Shown here in pieces: positions 8,738 through 16,456 of a stretch of DNA of 64,000 bases. The notes below the pieces were generated by a model. The model saw only the letters and a program-made list of their open reading frames with translations, was not told the DNA's origin and did no database searches. Where the stretch lies: contig NZ_CP059900.1 in assembly GCF_014126825.1 (NCBI RefSeq), positions 248,001-312,000 of the forward strand, in the 5' to 3' direction. Source of the DNA: Tomitella gaofuii. Its GTDB lineage: Bacteria; Actinomycetota; Actinomycetes; Mycobacteriales; Mycobacteriaceae. Positions within the stretch are counted from its first letter, which is position 1; each line of letters starts with the position of its first letter. The translations under genes were made by a program, and so were the position numbers.

Positions 8738-8914
8738 AGGCCGAGGGCCGTCACGCCTGTGCCCATGCTTCTGGCCGGCTGTGGAAGTAGCGCCGCGGGG
8801 CGATGTCACGAACGGTCGGCCCGCCGCGGAGGGGCGTGTCGGCGATCGGCCGCTGGGCCGTGCGTGCGCGTTGACGACCGATGCGTGTTCCGGTGAGGCA
8901 GTCGGGAACGAGCG

Positions 8915-9463
8915 CTACGCGGGCCAGGCGGCAGACGCGTAGCGGGCTGCGTCCAACAGGCGGGCGCGGCCGGCGCCGTCGCGGGCCAGGGCGGCCATCC
9001 CGGCCAGTACGGTGTCGACGAATGCGGCCACGCCGTCGGCTTCGGTGACCGACGCGAGTTCCCCCTCGGCGGCGGCCCGGCGCAGACGTTCGCGGATCAT
9101 CTCCCGTGTCTTGCCGCGTCGTTCGGCGAGGCGCGGTTCGCTCATGACGAGGCAGCCGGGGGGCTGGCCGGGGGCGGAGAAATGCTCGGCCGAGGTCCGC
9201 AGCAGGCGCTCGACCGCCTCGCGTGCCGTGGGGGCCGACAAGTCACTTTCCAGGCTCGCGTCCAGTTGCTCTGTGTAGAGTCCGCAGGCCTTGTCGAACA
9301 GCGCGACCTTGTCGCCGAAGGCCGCGTAGAGGCTGGGTGCGGCGATCTCCGCCTCTGCGCACAGCTGCGCGACGCTCACTCCGTCGAATCCGCGTTCCCA
9401 GAAGGCGCGCATCGCCATCCGGAGTACGGCGTCCTTGTCGAACGATCTGGGTCTGCCTGCCAT
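8915..9463 (-). CDS. TetR-family regulator
   Basis: 182 residues. The N-terminal DNA-binding domain spans about residues 9-55, with the helix-turn-helix GVSVAQLCAEAEIAAPSLYAAFGDK. The C-terminal part has the motif PPGCLVMSEPRLAERRGKTREMI, like the TetR_C subgroup that often controls oxidoreductases. No Shine-Dalgarno is seen before the ATG at 9463; the operator-like palindrome at 9470-9486 starts only seven bases upstream, so the transcript may be nearly leaderless. It is divergent from the enoyl-CoA hydratase at 9569, the most likely co-regulated gene. Confidence 0.9.
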   Translation of the reverse strand: MAGRPRSFDKDAVLRMAMRAFWERGFDGVSVAQLCAEAEIAAPSLYAAFGDKVALFDKACGLYTEQLDASLESDLSAPTAREAVERLLRTSAEHFSAPGQPPGCLVMSEPRLAERRGKTREMIRERLRRAAAEGELASVTEADGVAAFVDTVLAGMAALARDGAGRARLLDAARYASAAWPA

Positions 9464-9469
9464 GTCTCA

Positions 9470-9486
9470 TAGTGTATCGCACACTA
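9470..9486. promoter_or_regulatory. Palindromic operator of the TetR/enoyl-CoA hydratase pair
   Basis: A perfect inverted repeat TAGTGT-N5-ACACTA lies immediately upstream of the TetR start codon and about 85 bp from the divergent hydratase start. Position and symmetry fit a TetR autorepressor site. Confidence 0.6.
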
Positions 9487-9568
9487 AAGAACGTGCTATC
9501 GTGATTATGTAACAACGACTAAACAATGCGGCGGCAGTGCTGAGGCATCCGCGCGGAGGAGTGCAGCA

Positions 9569-10429
9569 ATGAGCTACGACGGCTACAAGTCCCTGGTGGT
9601 CCGCACGGAGGGTCGGATCGCCTGGGTGACCATCGACAACCCGCCGGTGAACACCGTCGACGCCACGCTGGCCGGCGATCTCCAGGCGTTCGCAGCCCGG
9701 ATGGCGGACGACGAGGACATCGCCGTGATCGTCTTCCAGTCGGCCAACCCGGAGTTCTTCTCCGCCCACGCGGATTTCGAGTGGTCCTTCGATCCGGGCA
9801 CCCTGGAGGCCCTGGCCGACCCTGACGCCGACGCGGACCTCAACCCGCTTCAGCAGCTCAACGAACGCCTGCGCACGTTGCCTCAGGTGACGATCGCGAA
9901 GCTGCGCGGCTACGCCCGCGCGGGAGGCGCCGAGCTGGCGATGTCCGCAGACATGCGATTCGCCGCCGCGGACCGGACCTGGATGTCCCAGCCGGAGTCC
10001 CTGATGGGCATCTTCCCCGGCGGGGGCGGCACGCAGTACCTCAACCGGCTGGTGGGCCGGGCCCGTGCACTGGAGATCGTCCTGGGCGCAGAATTGCTCG
10101 GCACCTCCGTCGCCGAGCGCTACGGGTGGATCAACCGCGCGGTGCCGGACGAGCACCTCGACGCGTTCGTCGATGCCCTCGCCCGCCGTATCGCCGGCCT
10201 TCCCCGGGGCGTGGCCGCCGCCGCGAAGGAGGCGCTGGACGCCGCCGAGGCGAGCGGACCCGTTCCGCGTCTTGCGGAAGAGGCCGCCGCCCACGCGAAG
10301 GTCTATCCCTCGCCGGACGACATCGTCCACCGACTTCGCGTGCTGATGGATCGCGGCGGGCAGACACGCGACGGCGAACTGGCATTGGAGCGTCTGCTCG
10401 AGTCCATCCCCTGGGCCCACCGCTCCTGA
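9569..10429 (+). CDS. Enoyl-CoA hydratase/isomerase (crotonase) family protein
   Basis: 286 residues, crotonase fold. Oxyanion-hole strands are seen at IVFQSANPEFFSAHADFEW (about residues 54-72) and RGYARAGGAELAMSADMRFA (about 113-132). The normally catalytic second Glu region reads MSQPESLMGIFPGGGGTQYL. It hydrates or isomerises an unsaturated acyl-CoA. The gene follows a clean GGAGGAG site and is divergent from a TetR regulator that probably controls it. The substrate is unknown. It could serve the benzoyl-CoA island to the right, but it has its own operator type. Confidence 0.88.
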   Translation: MSYDGYKSLVVRTEGRIAWVTIDNPPVNTVDATLAGDLQAFAARMADDEDIAVIVFQSANPEFFSAHADFEWSFDPGTLEALADPDADADLNPLQQLNERLRTLPQVTIAKLRGYARAGGAELAMSADMRFAAADRTWMSQPESLMGIFPGGGGTQYLNRLVGRARALEIVLGAELLGTSVAERYGWINRAVPDEHLDAFVDALARRIAGLPRGVAAAAKEALDAAEASGPVPRLAEEAAAHAKVYPSPDDIVHRLRVLMDRGGQTRDGELALERLLESIPWAHRS

Positions 10430-10436
10430 ACGGTCG

Positions 10437-10469
10437 CCGGCCGCGTGCTCCGCAGGGGCGCGCGGCCGG
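10437..10469. terminator. GC hairpin between convergent genes
   Basis: CCGGCCGCG (10437-10445) pairs with CGCGGCCGG (10461-10469) across a 15-base loop, just after the hydratase stop and before the end of the convergent TetR gene. There is no T-run, as is common in actinobacteria. Confidence 0.45.
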
Positions 10470-10499
10470 TTCGCAGGGCGTCACGATCCCGGCGAGGTG

Positions 10500-11096
10500 C
10501 TATCGGACGAGAGCGTTCAGATAGAACTCGACGCACTCCACAGAGAGGTCGGCAGCGGAGTAGTCCTCGGACGGCGTGAACCATCGGCCGGTCAGCCAGA
10601 TGCCGTCCTTGATCAGCTCGTATGCCGCGGCAGGGTTGATCGACGGCCGATAGGCGCCCTCGGCCACGCCGCGCTCGATGGAGGCCACCCACAGTGCGTG
10701 GTTGGCCGCCGCCAGTGCGCGGATCTCGTCGTAGCCGGCCAGGAGGCGGATGGCACCTTCCTCGTTGCGGCAGATCTGGGGCGAATACGGATCGCGCTGG
10801 ACCAGGTCGAGCGATCTGCGGATGAGCTCGCCCAGTTCCTGTGCGGGAGGTAGAGAGAGCGTCACGACGTGCTGGAACTCCGTGTTCACCGCGCGAAGGT
10901 GGTGGACGATGATCTCCTGGAGCAGCGCGTCCTTCGACTCGACGTATTTGTAGAGGCTGCCCGGCTGGATGTCGATGCTCGTCGCGATCGTCCGCATCGA
11001 CGTCGCCGCCAGGCCGTGCATCGCGAACAGTTCCGTCGCGGCCTGCAGCATCCGCTGCCGTTTCCGCGCGGCGTTCGTCGCTGTCTCCGTCGGCAC
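10500..11096 (-). CDS. TetR-family regulator
   Basis: 198 residues from the GTG at 11096, which has GGAGGGG just upstream. Longer in-frame extensions add about 80 residues of atypical sequence and are rejected. The helix-turn-helix is in GLAATSMRTIATSIDIQPGSLYKYVESKDALL (about residues 33-64). The C-terminal ligand domain has no recognisable signature, although TetR neighbours of acyl-CoA genes commonly sense acyl-CoAs. It is divergent from the MHS-type transporter at 11458. A cluster of GCTTG/CAAGC half-sites lies between them, so it probably represses the transporter. Confidence 0.87.
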   Translation of the reverse strand: MPTETATNAARKRQRMLQAATELFAMHGLAATSMRTIATSIDIQPGSLYKYVESKDALLQEIIVHHLRAVNTEFQHVVTLSLPPAQELGELIRRSLDLVQRDPYSPQICRNEEGAIRLLAGYDEIRALAAANHALWVASIERGVAEGAYRPSINPAAAYELIKDGIWLTGRWFTPSEDYSAADLSVECVEFYLNALVR

Positions 11097-11352
11097 GACC
11101 CCTCCATCGTCTTCCGTGCAGGCTGCACGATACACCGGTTCCGCCGGCGGGGCTTCCGCGTTCCGTCGCCACCGCGAACGCAGGGGCACCGCGTAGCGAG
11201 CGAACGCTCGGTTCCCGCAGGATGGGAGAAGTTGCAGCGGGGGTTCGCATGCCCGAGGCGTCATAACACCACATTGTCCGTCGTATTTCGCCAGAAGTGC
11301 GTCGGTCATCGCGGCCGGATGCGGACTTGACGTGTCAGGCGTCACCGCTCTA

Positions 11353-11375
11353 GCTTGCTAACAAGCAAATGCTTG
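11353..11375. promoter_or_regulatory. Operator candidate with three alternating half-sites
   Basis: The sequence reads GCTTG-CTAA-CAAGC-AAAT-GCTTG, that is, two overlapping palindromes sharing the central CAAGC. It lies in the 361-bp divergent region 11097-11457 between a TetR gene and an MHS transporter, about 85 bp before the transporter start. It is AT-richer than its flanks. No other structure is seen in this gap. Confidence 0.6.
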
Positions 11376-11457
11376 GTTACGACCGAGGTCGTTGCTGGAC
11401 CCGAACCTCGACGCCGGCCGGAACGGTCACGCGAGCCCGACTGATAGGTGGAGCAAG

Positions 11458-12819
11458 ATGGAAGAACCCGGCCGGGCCTCCGGCAGCCCGGAGTCGTCGC
11501 GCGCGCAGCTGCGCAGAGTCGCGCTGTCGAGTCTGTTCGGCACCGTGCTCGAGTACTACGACTTCCTGCTCTACAGCACGATGGCGGCGCTGGTGTTCGG
11601 CGAGGTCTTCTTCCCGGGGGACAGCCGGGTGGTCTCGACGATCGCGGCGTTCGGCACCCTCGCGGTGGGGTACGTCGCCCGCCCGCTCGGCGGGATCATC
11701 TTCGGCCACTTCGGCGACCGGTTCGGCCGCAAGCACATCCTCATCGTCACGATGGCGCTCATGGGCGGCGCGAGCTTCCTCATCGGGCTGCTGCCCGGCT
11801 ACGCGTCGATCGGCGTGGCCGCCCCCGTATTGCTGGTCGTACTCCGTGTCGCGCAGGGCCTGGCCGTCGGCGGCGAGTGGGGAGGCGCCGCACTGATGGT
11901 CGTCGAGCACGCGGACGCCGAGAACCGCGGAAAGTGGTCGGGCGTGATGAACCTGGGCTCGCCCATCGGGTTCCTGCTGTCGACGGTGGCGGTGGCGATC
12001 GTCAGCCTGCTGCCGGAGGAGAGCCTGCACTCGTGGGGCTGGCGGATCCCGTTCCTGGTGAGCGCCCTGCTCGTGGCCGTCGGCCTCTACATGCGCAGCA
12101 AGGTGGTCGAGAGCCCGGTGTTCCAGCAGGCGGCGGAGCGCGCGCAGGAGCAGAGCGCCGACCGCACCCCGCTGCGGGAGCTCCTCGCGAAGCCGAAGCC
12201 GGTGGTGCTCGCGTGCGCCGCGGGCATCGCGCCGTTCGCCCTCACCGCGCTCATGACGTCGCACATCATCGCGTATGCGACGGGCATCGGCTACGACGAG
12301 TCGACCGTGATGCAGGTGCTGGTGCTGCTGTCGGTGGTGTCGCTGGCCGCCATTCCGGCGGCGGCCACGCTGTCGGACCGCATCGGCCGGCGGTCCACGG
12401 TGCTCATCGGCGCCGTCGGGGCGGTCGGATTCGCCTTCCCGATGTACATGCTCATCAACACCGGCGACGTGTCGCTGATGATCGTGGGTCTGGTGATCGG
12501 GCAGGTGTTGCAGAACTTGATGTTCGCGCCGCTGGTGCCGTTGCTCTCGGAGATGTTCGGCACCACCGTCCGGTACACCGGAGCCTCTCTGGGCTACCAG
12601 GGCGCGAGCCTGATCGGCGCCGGGTTCACTCCGCTGATCGCCGCCAGCCTGCTCGCGGTCGCCGGCGAGTCGAGCTGGCCGCTGAGCCTGATCATCATCG
12701 TCACGGCCGCCGTCACGATCACCGCGCTCGCGATGATCACCGAGACGCGGGGCCGCGACCTCACCGCGGACGACGCCGCGCCGGCCCCGGCCCGTTCGGA
12801 AGGGTCCACCGCGTTGTGA
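11458..12819 (+). CDS. MFS transporter of the metabolite:H+ symporter (MHS) family
   Basis: 453 residues from the ATG at 11458, preceded by AGGTGGAG; a TTG 66 bases upstream is a weaker alternative. Twelve membrane segments are expected. The MFS loop 2-3 signature is GHFGDRFGRKHIL and the repeat copy is LSDRIGRRSTVL. The start region FGTVLEYYDFLLYSTMAALVF is typical of the MHS (ShiA/ProP/KgtP-like) family, which imports carboxylates or betaines with protons. It lies between its likely TetR repressor and the box genes, so benzoate or another acid is a possible cargo. It lacks the TCTACA operator of the box units. It ends in a 22-bp hairpin. Confidence 0.9.
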   Translation: MEEPGRASGSPESSRAQLRRVALSSLFGTVLEYYDFLLYSTMAALVFGEVFFPGDSRVVSTIAAFGTLAVGYVARPLGGIIFGHFGDRFGRKHILIVTMALMGGASFLIGLLPGYASIGVAAPVLLVVLRVAQGLAVGGEWGGAALMVVEHADAENRGKWSGVMNLGSPIGFLLSTVAVAIVSLLPEESLHSWGWRIPFLVSALLVAVGLYMRSKVVESPVFQQAAERAQEQSADRTPLRELLAKPKPVVLACAAGIAPFALTALMTSHIIAYATGIGYDESTVMQVLVLLSVVSLAAIPAAATLSDRIGRRSTVLIGAVGAVGFAFPMYMLINTGDVSLMIVGLVIGQVLQNLMFAPLVPLLSEMFGTTVRYTGASLGYQGASLIGAGFTPLIAASLLAVAGESSWPLSLIIIVTAAVTITALAMITETRGRDLTADDAAPAPARSEGSTAL

Positions 12820-12864
12820 CGGTCCGGCGCCCGGTGCCGCTGCGGCACCGGGCGCCGGACCGTC
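12818..12864. terminator. Strong bidirectional hairpin terminator
   Basis: A perfect 22-bp inverted repeat (12818-12839 with 12843-12864, three-base loop) overlaps the stop codon of the transporter and precedes the end of the convergent box operon. It is entirely G+C-rich, with no T-run. Confidence 0.75.
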
Positions 12865-12883
12865 GGACGGCTCTGCCGGCGCC

Positions 12884-13423
12884 TCACTGCGCCGCGGCGG
12901 CGATCCGTGCCTTGCCGGCCTCGGTGATGACGCGGTCGCCCTTCTCGGTGTCGAGCAGGCGCGGGTCGCCCTTGTAGAGCTCGGCCAACTTCTCGCGGCT
13001 GATGCCGAGCTCGCGTGCGGCCTGGTGCACGACAAGCTTGTGCATCCGGCCGCCAGGGGCTTCGGCGACGCGCCGCAGCAGCGCGTCCACCGGGTCCCCG
13101 GGTACGTCGCCGCCGGCGGGCTCGGCCGGCGTGATCTCGAGCAGCGCCTGCAGCTGCACGACGATCCCGGCGATGGCCGCCTTCATCTGCTCCACCTCGT
13201 CGCCCGCGGCGGCCGGCGCGCCGCCGGAGCCCTGCCACGTGCGCTTGGGGAAGCGGCGGATGTACTCCTGCTCCAGCTCGAGCATGCGGGCGGTGTGCGT
13301 GGCGAACTGCGCCGCCGTGCCGTGCAGGAACACCCAGTTGCGGGTGGCGTGCGCCTGCGTGCCCTGGTGCTCGAGCTCCTCGTCCGTCAACACCCGGGCC
13401 GGACGGCCCAGCGGGGCGGTCAC
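12884..13423 (-). CDS. Small conserved protein of the box operon (DUF6158-like N-terminus)
   Basis: 179 residues starting at GTG 13423, which overlaps the ferredoxin stop by four bases (GTGA), so translation is coupled. The N-terminal half (TRNWVFLHGTAAQF, then MLELEQEYIRRFPKRTW; residues about 28-63) resembles the short actinobacterial DUF6158 proteins. The C-terminal half (about 110-179: ELGISREKLAELYKGDPRLL, DTEKGDRVITEAGKARI) looks like a small helical or winged module. No enzyme motif is seen. As the last gene of boxC - ligase - reductase - ferredoxin, it may assist the oxygenase electron chain or complex assembly. That role is inference from position. Confidence 0.75.
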   Translation of the reverse strand: MTAPLGRPARVLTDEELEHQGTQAHATRNWVFLHGTAAQFATHTARMLELEQEYIRRFPKRTWQGSGGAPAAAGDEVEQMKAAIAGIVVQLQALLEITPAEPAGGDVPGDPVDALLRRVAEAPGGRMHKLVVHQAARELGISREKLAELYKGDPRLLDTEKGDRVITEAGKARIAAAAQ

Positions 13424-13749
13424 AGCTCCGCCACCATCGGCGTGTCGACCCCGACCGGGCCGAGTTTGTGGGCTCCGCCGGGGGCGCCCAGCGGCTCGTC
13501 GCGGCCGGGCAGCACCGACTCGAAGAACTCGCGGTTGTTCGCGATGAACGCCTCCTCCTCGTCGGGGACGCGGCGGTCCTGGCTGATGGCCTCGACGGGG
13601 CAGACGGGCTCGCAGGCGCCGCAGTCGATGCATTCCTTGGGGTTGATGTAGAGCTTGCGGTCGCCCTCGTAGATGCAGTCGACCGGGCACTCCTCCGTGC
13701 AGGACTTGTCCATCACGTCCACACACGGGCTGGCGATGACGTAGGGCAT
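13420..13749 (-). CDS. Ferredoxin, 7Fe/FdxA-type [3Fe-4S][4Fe-4S]
   Basis: 109 residues. Two cluster motifs are visible. The first has Cys at positions 9, 17, 21 and before Pro (CVDVMDKSCTEECPVDCI); the second is CIDCGACEPVCP (about 40-51). The pattern and C-terminal extension fit actinobacterial seven-iron ferredoxins. Its place directly downstream of a ferredoxin reductase in a boxC operon suggests that it carries electrons to BoxB, replacing the ferredoxin domain of the fused BoxA found in proteobacteria. It overlaps the downstream small gene by four bases. It could also serve cytochrome P450s, but the operon argues otherwise. Confidence 0.9.
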   Translation of the reverse strand: MPYVIASPCVDVMDKSCTEECPVDCIYEGDRKLYINPKECIDCGACEPVCPVEAISQDRRVPDEEEAFIANNREFFESVLPGRDEPLGAPGGAHKLGPVGVDTPMVAEL

Positions 13750-13832
13750 GGTTCGCTCCTTTCGCGATGCGCACATGCCTGGCGCGGCAGCGGCGGGCCA
13801 CGGGGCCGCGGATGCTGCTGATGAGTGGAAGG

Positions 13833-14858
13833 TTAAGCCGTCGCCGGCTGCGGCGCGGGCTGTTCGTCGGTCGAGTGCCCGGGGAAAAGCTGCGCGTCGG
13901 GGTCCAGGTGCACCGCGGCGTTGTTGACGGCCGTGGCGACCTCGCCGAACCCGACGGCGATGAGCCGCACCTTGCCCTCGTACTCGGTGATGTCGCCGCC
14001 GGCGAAGATGCCGGCGCGCGTCGTGCGCATGGCCGAGTCGACGACGATGTGCCGGTTGTCGCGCAGTTCGATGCCCCACTCGCGCAGTGGGCCGATGTTG
14101 GCGAGGAACCCCAGCGCGGCCACCACGTTCCCGCAGGGGACGACCTCTTCGTCGTCGGTGCCCTTGGACTTGACGTGGGCCTTGGCCAGCCGGTCGCCGC
14201 CCTCGAGGGACACCACCTCGGCGTCGGTGATCATCCGCACCGTCGACGCCTCCACCTGGGCGACGGTGGCGGCGTGGGCGCGGAACACCTTGCGGCGGTG
14301 CACCACCGTGACGGACCTGGCGTGCTCCTCGAGCATGAGCGCCCAGTCCAGCGCCGAGTCGCCGCCGCCGACGACCACCACGTCCGAGCCCGCATAGGGC
14401 AGCGGGTCGGGCACGAAGTATTCGAGGCCGCGGCCCAGATACTCCTCGCCGGCGGGGAGCTTGCGGGGCGTGAAGGTGCCGATGCCCGCGGTGAGCACGA
14501 TCGCGCCGCAGTGCACCAGGTCCCCGGTGGAGGTGGTGACGGTGAACCGGCGCGCGCTGTCCCCGTCCGCGACGTCGTGTTCGACCAGCTCCTGCGCCTC
14601 CTGGCCCAGCAGGTAGACAGGGTCGGCCTGCGCCGCCTGGGTGGCGAGGGCGGTGACCAGGTCGCGCCCCTTGACCTGCGGGTATCCGGCGATGTCGAAG
14701 ATCTGCTTCTCCGGGTACAGCGCGCTGACCTGCCCGCCCACCTCGGAGAGCGAGTCGATGACGCCGACTTTGAGGCCGCGCACGCCCGCGTAGTACACGC
14801 CGTACAGGCCCACGGGGCCTGCGCCGACGATGAGGATGTCGAGATCGTGTGCGGTCAT
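13833..14858 (-). CDS. Ferredoxin-NAD(P)+ reductase, thioredoxin-reductase-like type
   Basis: 341 residues. The N-terminal FAD motif is VGAGPVGLYGVYYAG (about 11-25). The central NADPH motif is VVVGGGDSALDWA (about 159-171), and the C-terminal FAD region is GIFAGGDITEYEGKVRLIAVGFGE. The CxxC redox pair of thioredoxin reductase is absent, as in the YumC-type ferredoxin reductases. The ATG at 14858 overlaps the ligase stop (ATGA). It should reduce the co-encoded ferredoxin with NAD(P)H to feed the benzoyl-CoA epoxidase BoxB. This is a split version of the BoxA function. Confidence 0.9.
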   Translation of the reverse strand: MTAHDLDILIVGAGPVGLYGVYYAGVRGLKVGVIDSLSEVGGQVSALYPEKQIFDIAGYPQVKGRDLVTALATQAAQADPVYLLGQEAQELVEHDVADGDSARRFTVTTSTGDLVHCGAIVLTAGIGTFTPRKLPAGEEYLGRGLEYFVPDPLPYAGSDVVVVGGGDSALDWALMLEEHARSVTVVHRRKVFRAHAATVAQVEASTVRMITDAEVVSLEGGDRLAKAHVKSKGTDDEEVVPCGNVVAALGFLANIGPLREWGIELRDNRHIVVDSAMRTTRAGIFAGGDITEYEGKVRLIAVGFGEVATAVNNAAVHLDPDAQLFPGHSTDEQPAPQPATA

Positions 14859-16453
14859 CGGGCCTCTCCTGTCATTCCGGCGGGTTCCGGCTGGGGGGCG
14901 GTGAGCGCGCCGGCGAGCTGCTGCTTGACGCGGAACCGCTGGAGTTTGCCGGTGGCGGTCTTGGGGAGTTCGTCGACGAAGCGCACGGCGCGGGGCGCCT
15001 TGAAGTGGGCGAGTCCGTCGCGGCACCAGTCGATGATCTCGTGTTCGGTGATGTCGTCGTGCGGGGTCTTCAGCACCACTGCGGCGACGGGTTTGACCAG
15101 TCCCGCCTCGTCCTCGCTGCCCACGACGGCCGCCTCCAGGACGGCCGGGTGCGCGAGGATCCGGGCCTCCACCTCGCCGGGCGTGACCCAGATGCCGCCG
15201 GCCTTGAGCAGGTCGTTGGACCGGCCGAGGCAGGTGAAGACGCCCTCCTCGTCGCGCATGTAGGTGTCGCCGGTGCGCATCCAATCGCCCAGGAACACCG
15301 AGCGTTGCGCGTCGGTGCGCCGCCAGTAGCCGACGGCCAGGCTGGCGCCGCGGATGAACAGCTCGCCCGGTTCGCCCGGCGGGCAGACGTGCCCGTCGGC
15401 GTCGCGCACCTCCACGTCCCAGCCGGGGACGGGCCGGCCCGTGGTGCCGTGCCGGATGTCGTCAGGCACGTTGGAAAGGAAGATGTGCAGCGCCTCGGTG
15501 GATCCGATGCCGTCGAGGATTTCGAAGCCGAACCGCGCCAGCACCTTCTCCTGCAGGGCCTTGGGCAGCGGTTCGCCCGCCGAGACGCCCAGGCGCACCG
15601 ACGCGAACGCGTCGTCCGGCACCCCGGAGTGGACCATCGCGTTGTAGAAGGTGGGAACGCCGAAGTACAGCGTGGGCCGCGCGGACAGGGCCCGCTCGGC
15701 GAAGACCTCGGGGTTGGGCCTCCGCGGCTCGAGGATCGTGGTGGCGCCGGCGGCCAGCGGGAAGAACACCGAGTTGCCGATGCCGTAGGCGAAGAAGATC
15801 TTCGCCACCGACAGGCACCGGTCCTCCGCGGTGATCCCCAGCGTCCGGCGCCCGTAGGTCTCGTAGACGTGGCGGATGTTGGCGTGCCGGTGCATCGCGG
15901 CCTTCGGCTTGCCGGTGGTGCCGGAGGTGTAGAGCCACAGCGCCCACGCGTCGTCGTCGGTGGGGGCCGGGTCCGGCATGGGGGCGGAGGGCGCGGAGGT
16001 GAGTCGGTCCCACCGGAGTACGTGCACCCGGTCCGGTACCTCGGCGGCGAAGTCGCCGGAGGTGATCAGGTGCTCCACCTCGGGCGATGCCGCGACCGCC
16101 GCGTTCACCGCGCCGGCGAACTCGGCGCTGCCCACGACGGCACGGGCGCCGGAGTCGGCGACGATCTCCGCCAGCTCGTGGCCCTCGTACATCGTGGAGA
16201 TCGGCACCGCCACCAGGCCGGCGTGGAAGGCGGCCAGGAGGGTGACGACGAACTCCACGTCGTCGACCATGACGAGCAGCACGCGGTCGTCGGTGTGCAG
16301 ACCCAGCCCGCGCAGGTTGGCGGCGGCGCGGGCCACGTCGTCGGACAGCTCGCCGTAGGTGCGCGTGCGCGTACCCTCCACGGCGGTCTTGGCCGCGAAC
16401 CCGTCGCGGACCTGACGGTGCACCAGAAAATCTGCTGCGTTGAAAGGGGCCAT
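14855..16453 (-). CDS. Benzoate-CoA ligase family protein
   Basis: 532 residues, ANL superfamily. The P-loop A3 motif is YTSGTTGKPKAAMHRH (about 174-189). The aromatic-binding region KIFFAYGIGNSVFFPL is characteristic of benzoate-CoA ligases. The GDTYMRDEEGVF and C-terminal KTATGKLQRF motifs carry the adenylation residues and the catalytic Lys. It converts benzoate (or a substituted benzoate), ATP and CoA to benzoyl-CoA, AMP and PPi, the entry step of the box pathway. The ATG at 16453 lies three bases after the boxC stop, so the two genes are surely co-transcribed. Confidence 0.93.
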   Translation of the reverse strand: MAPFNAADFLVHRQVRDGFAAKTAVEGTRTRTYGELSDDVARAAANLRGLGLHTDDRVLLVMVDDVEFVVTLLAAFHAGLVAVPISTMYEGHELAEIVADSGARAVVGSAEFAGAVNAAVAASPEVEHLITSGDFAAEVPDRVHVLRWDRLTSAPSAPMPDPAPTDDDAWALWLYTSGTTGKPKAAMHRHANIRHVYETYGRRTLGITAEDRCLSVAKIFFAYGIGNSVFFPLAAGATTILEPRRPNPEVFAERALSARPTLYFGVPTFYNAMVHSGVPDDAFASVRLGVSAGEPLPKALQEKVLARFGFEILDGIGSTEALHIFLSNVPDDIRHGTTGRPVPGWDVEVRDADGHVCPPGEPGELFIRGASLAVGYWRRTDAQRSVFLGDWMRTGDTYMRDEEGVFTCLGRSNDLLKAGGIWVTPGEVEARILAHPAVLEAAVVGSEDEAGLVKPVAAVVLKTPHDDITEHEIIDWCRDGLAHFKAPRAVRFVDELPKTATGKLQRFRVKQQLAGALTAPQPEPAGMTGEAR

Positions 16454-16456
16454 CGG

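Noticed and set aside
11097-11345. An 80-residue N-terminal extension of the TetR at 10500
   Set aside because: Atypical composition, and a GTG with a good ribosome site at 11096 gives the normal TetR length.
13420-14858. Assignment of the ferredoxin and reductase to a cytochrome P450 system
   Set aside because: No P450 gene in the window, and both genes overlap or abut the benzoate-CoA ligase/boxC operon.
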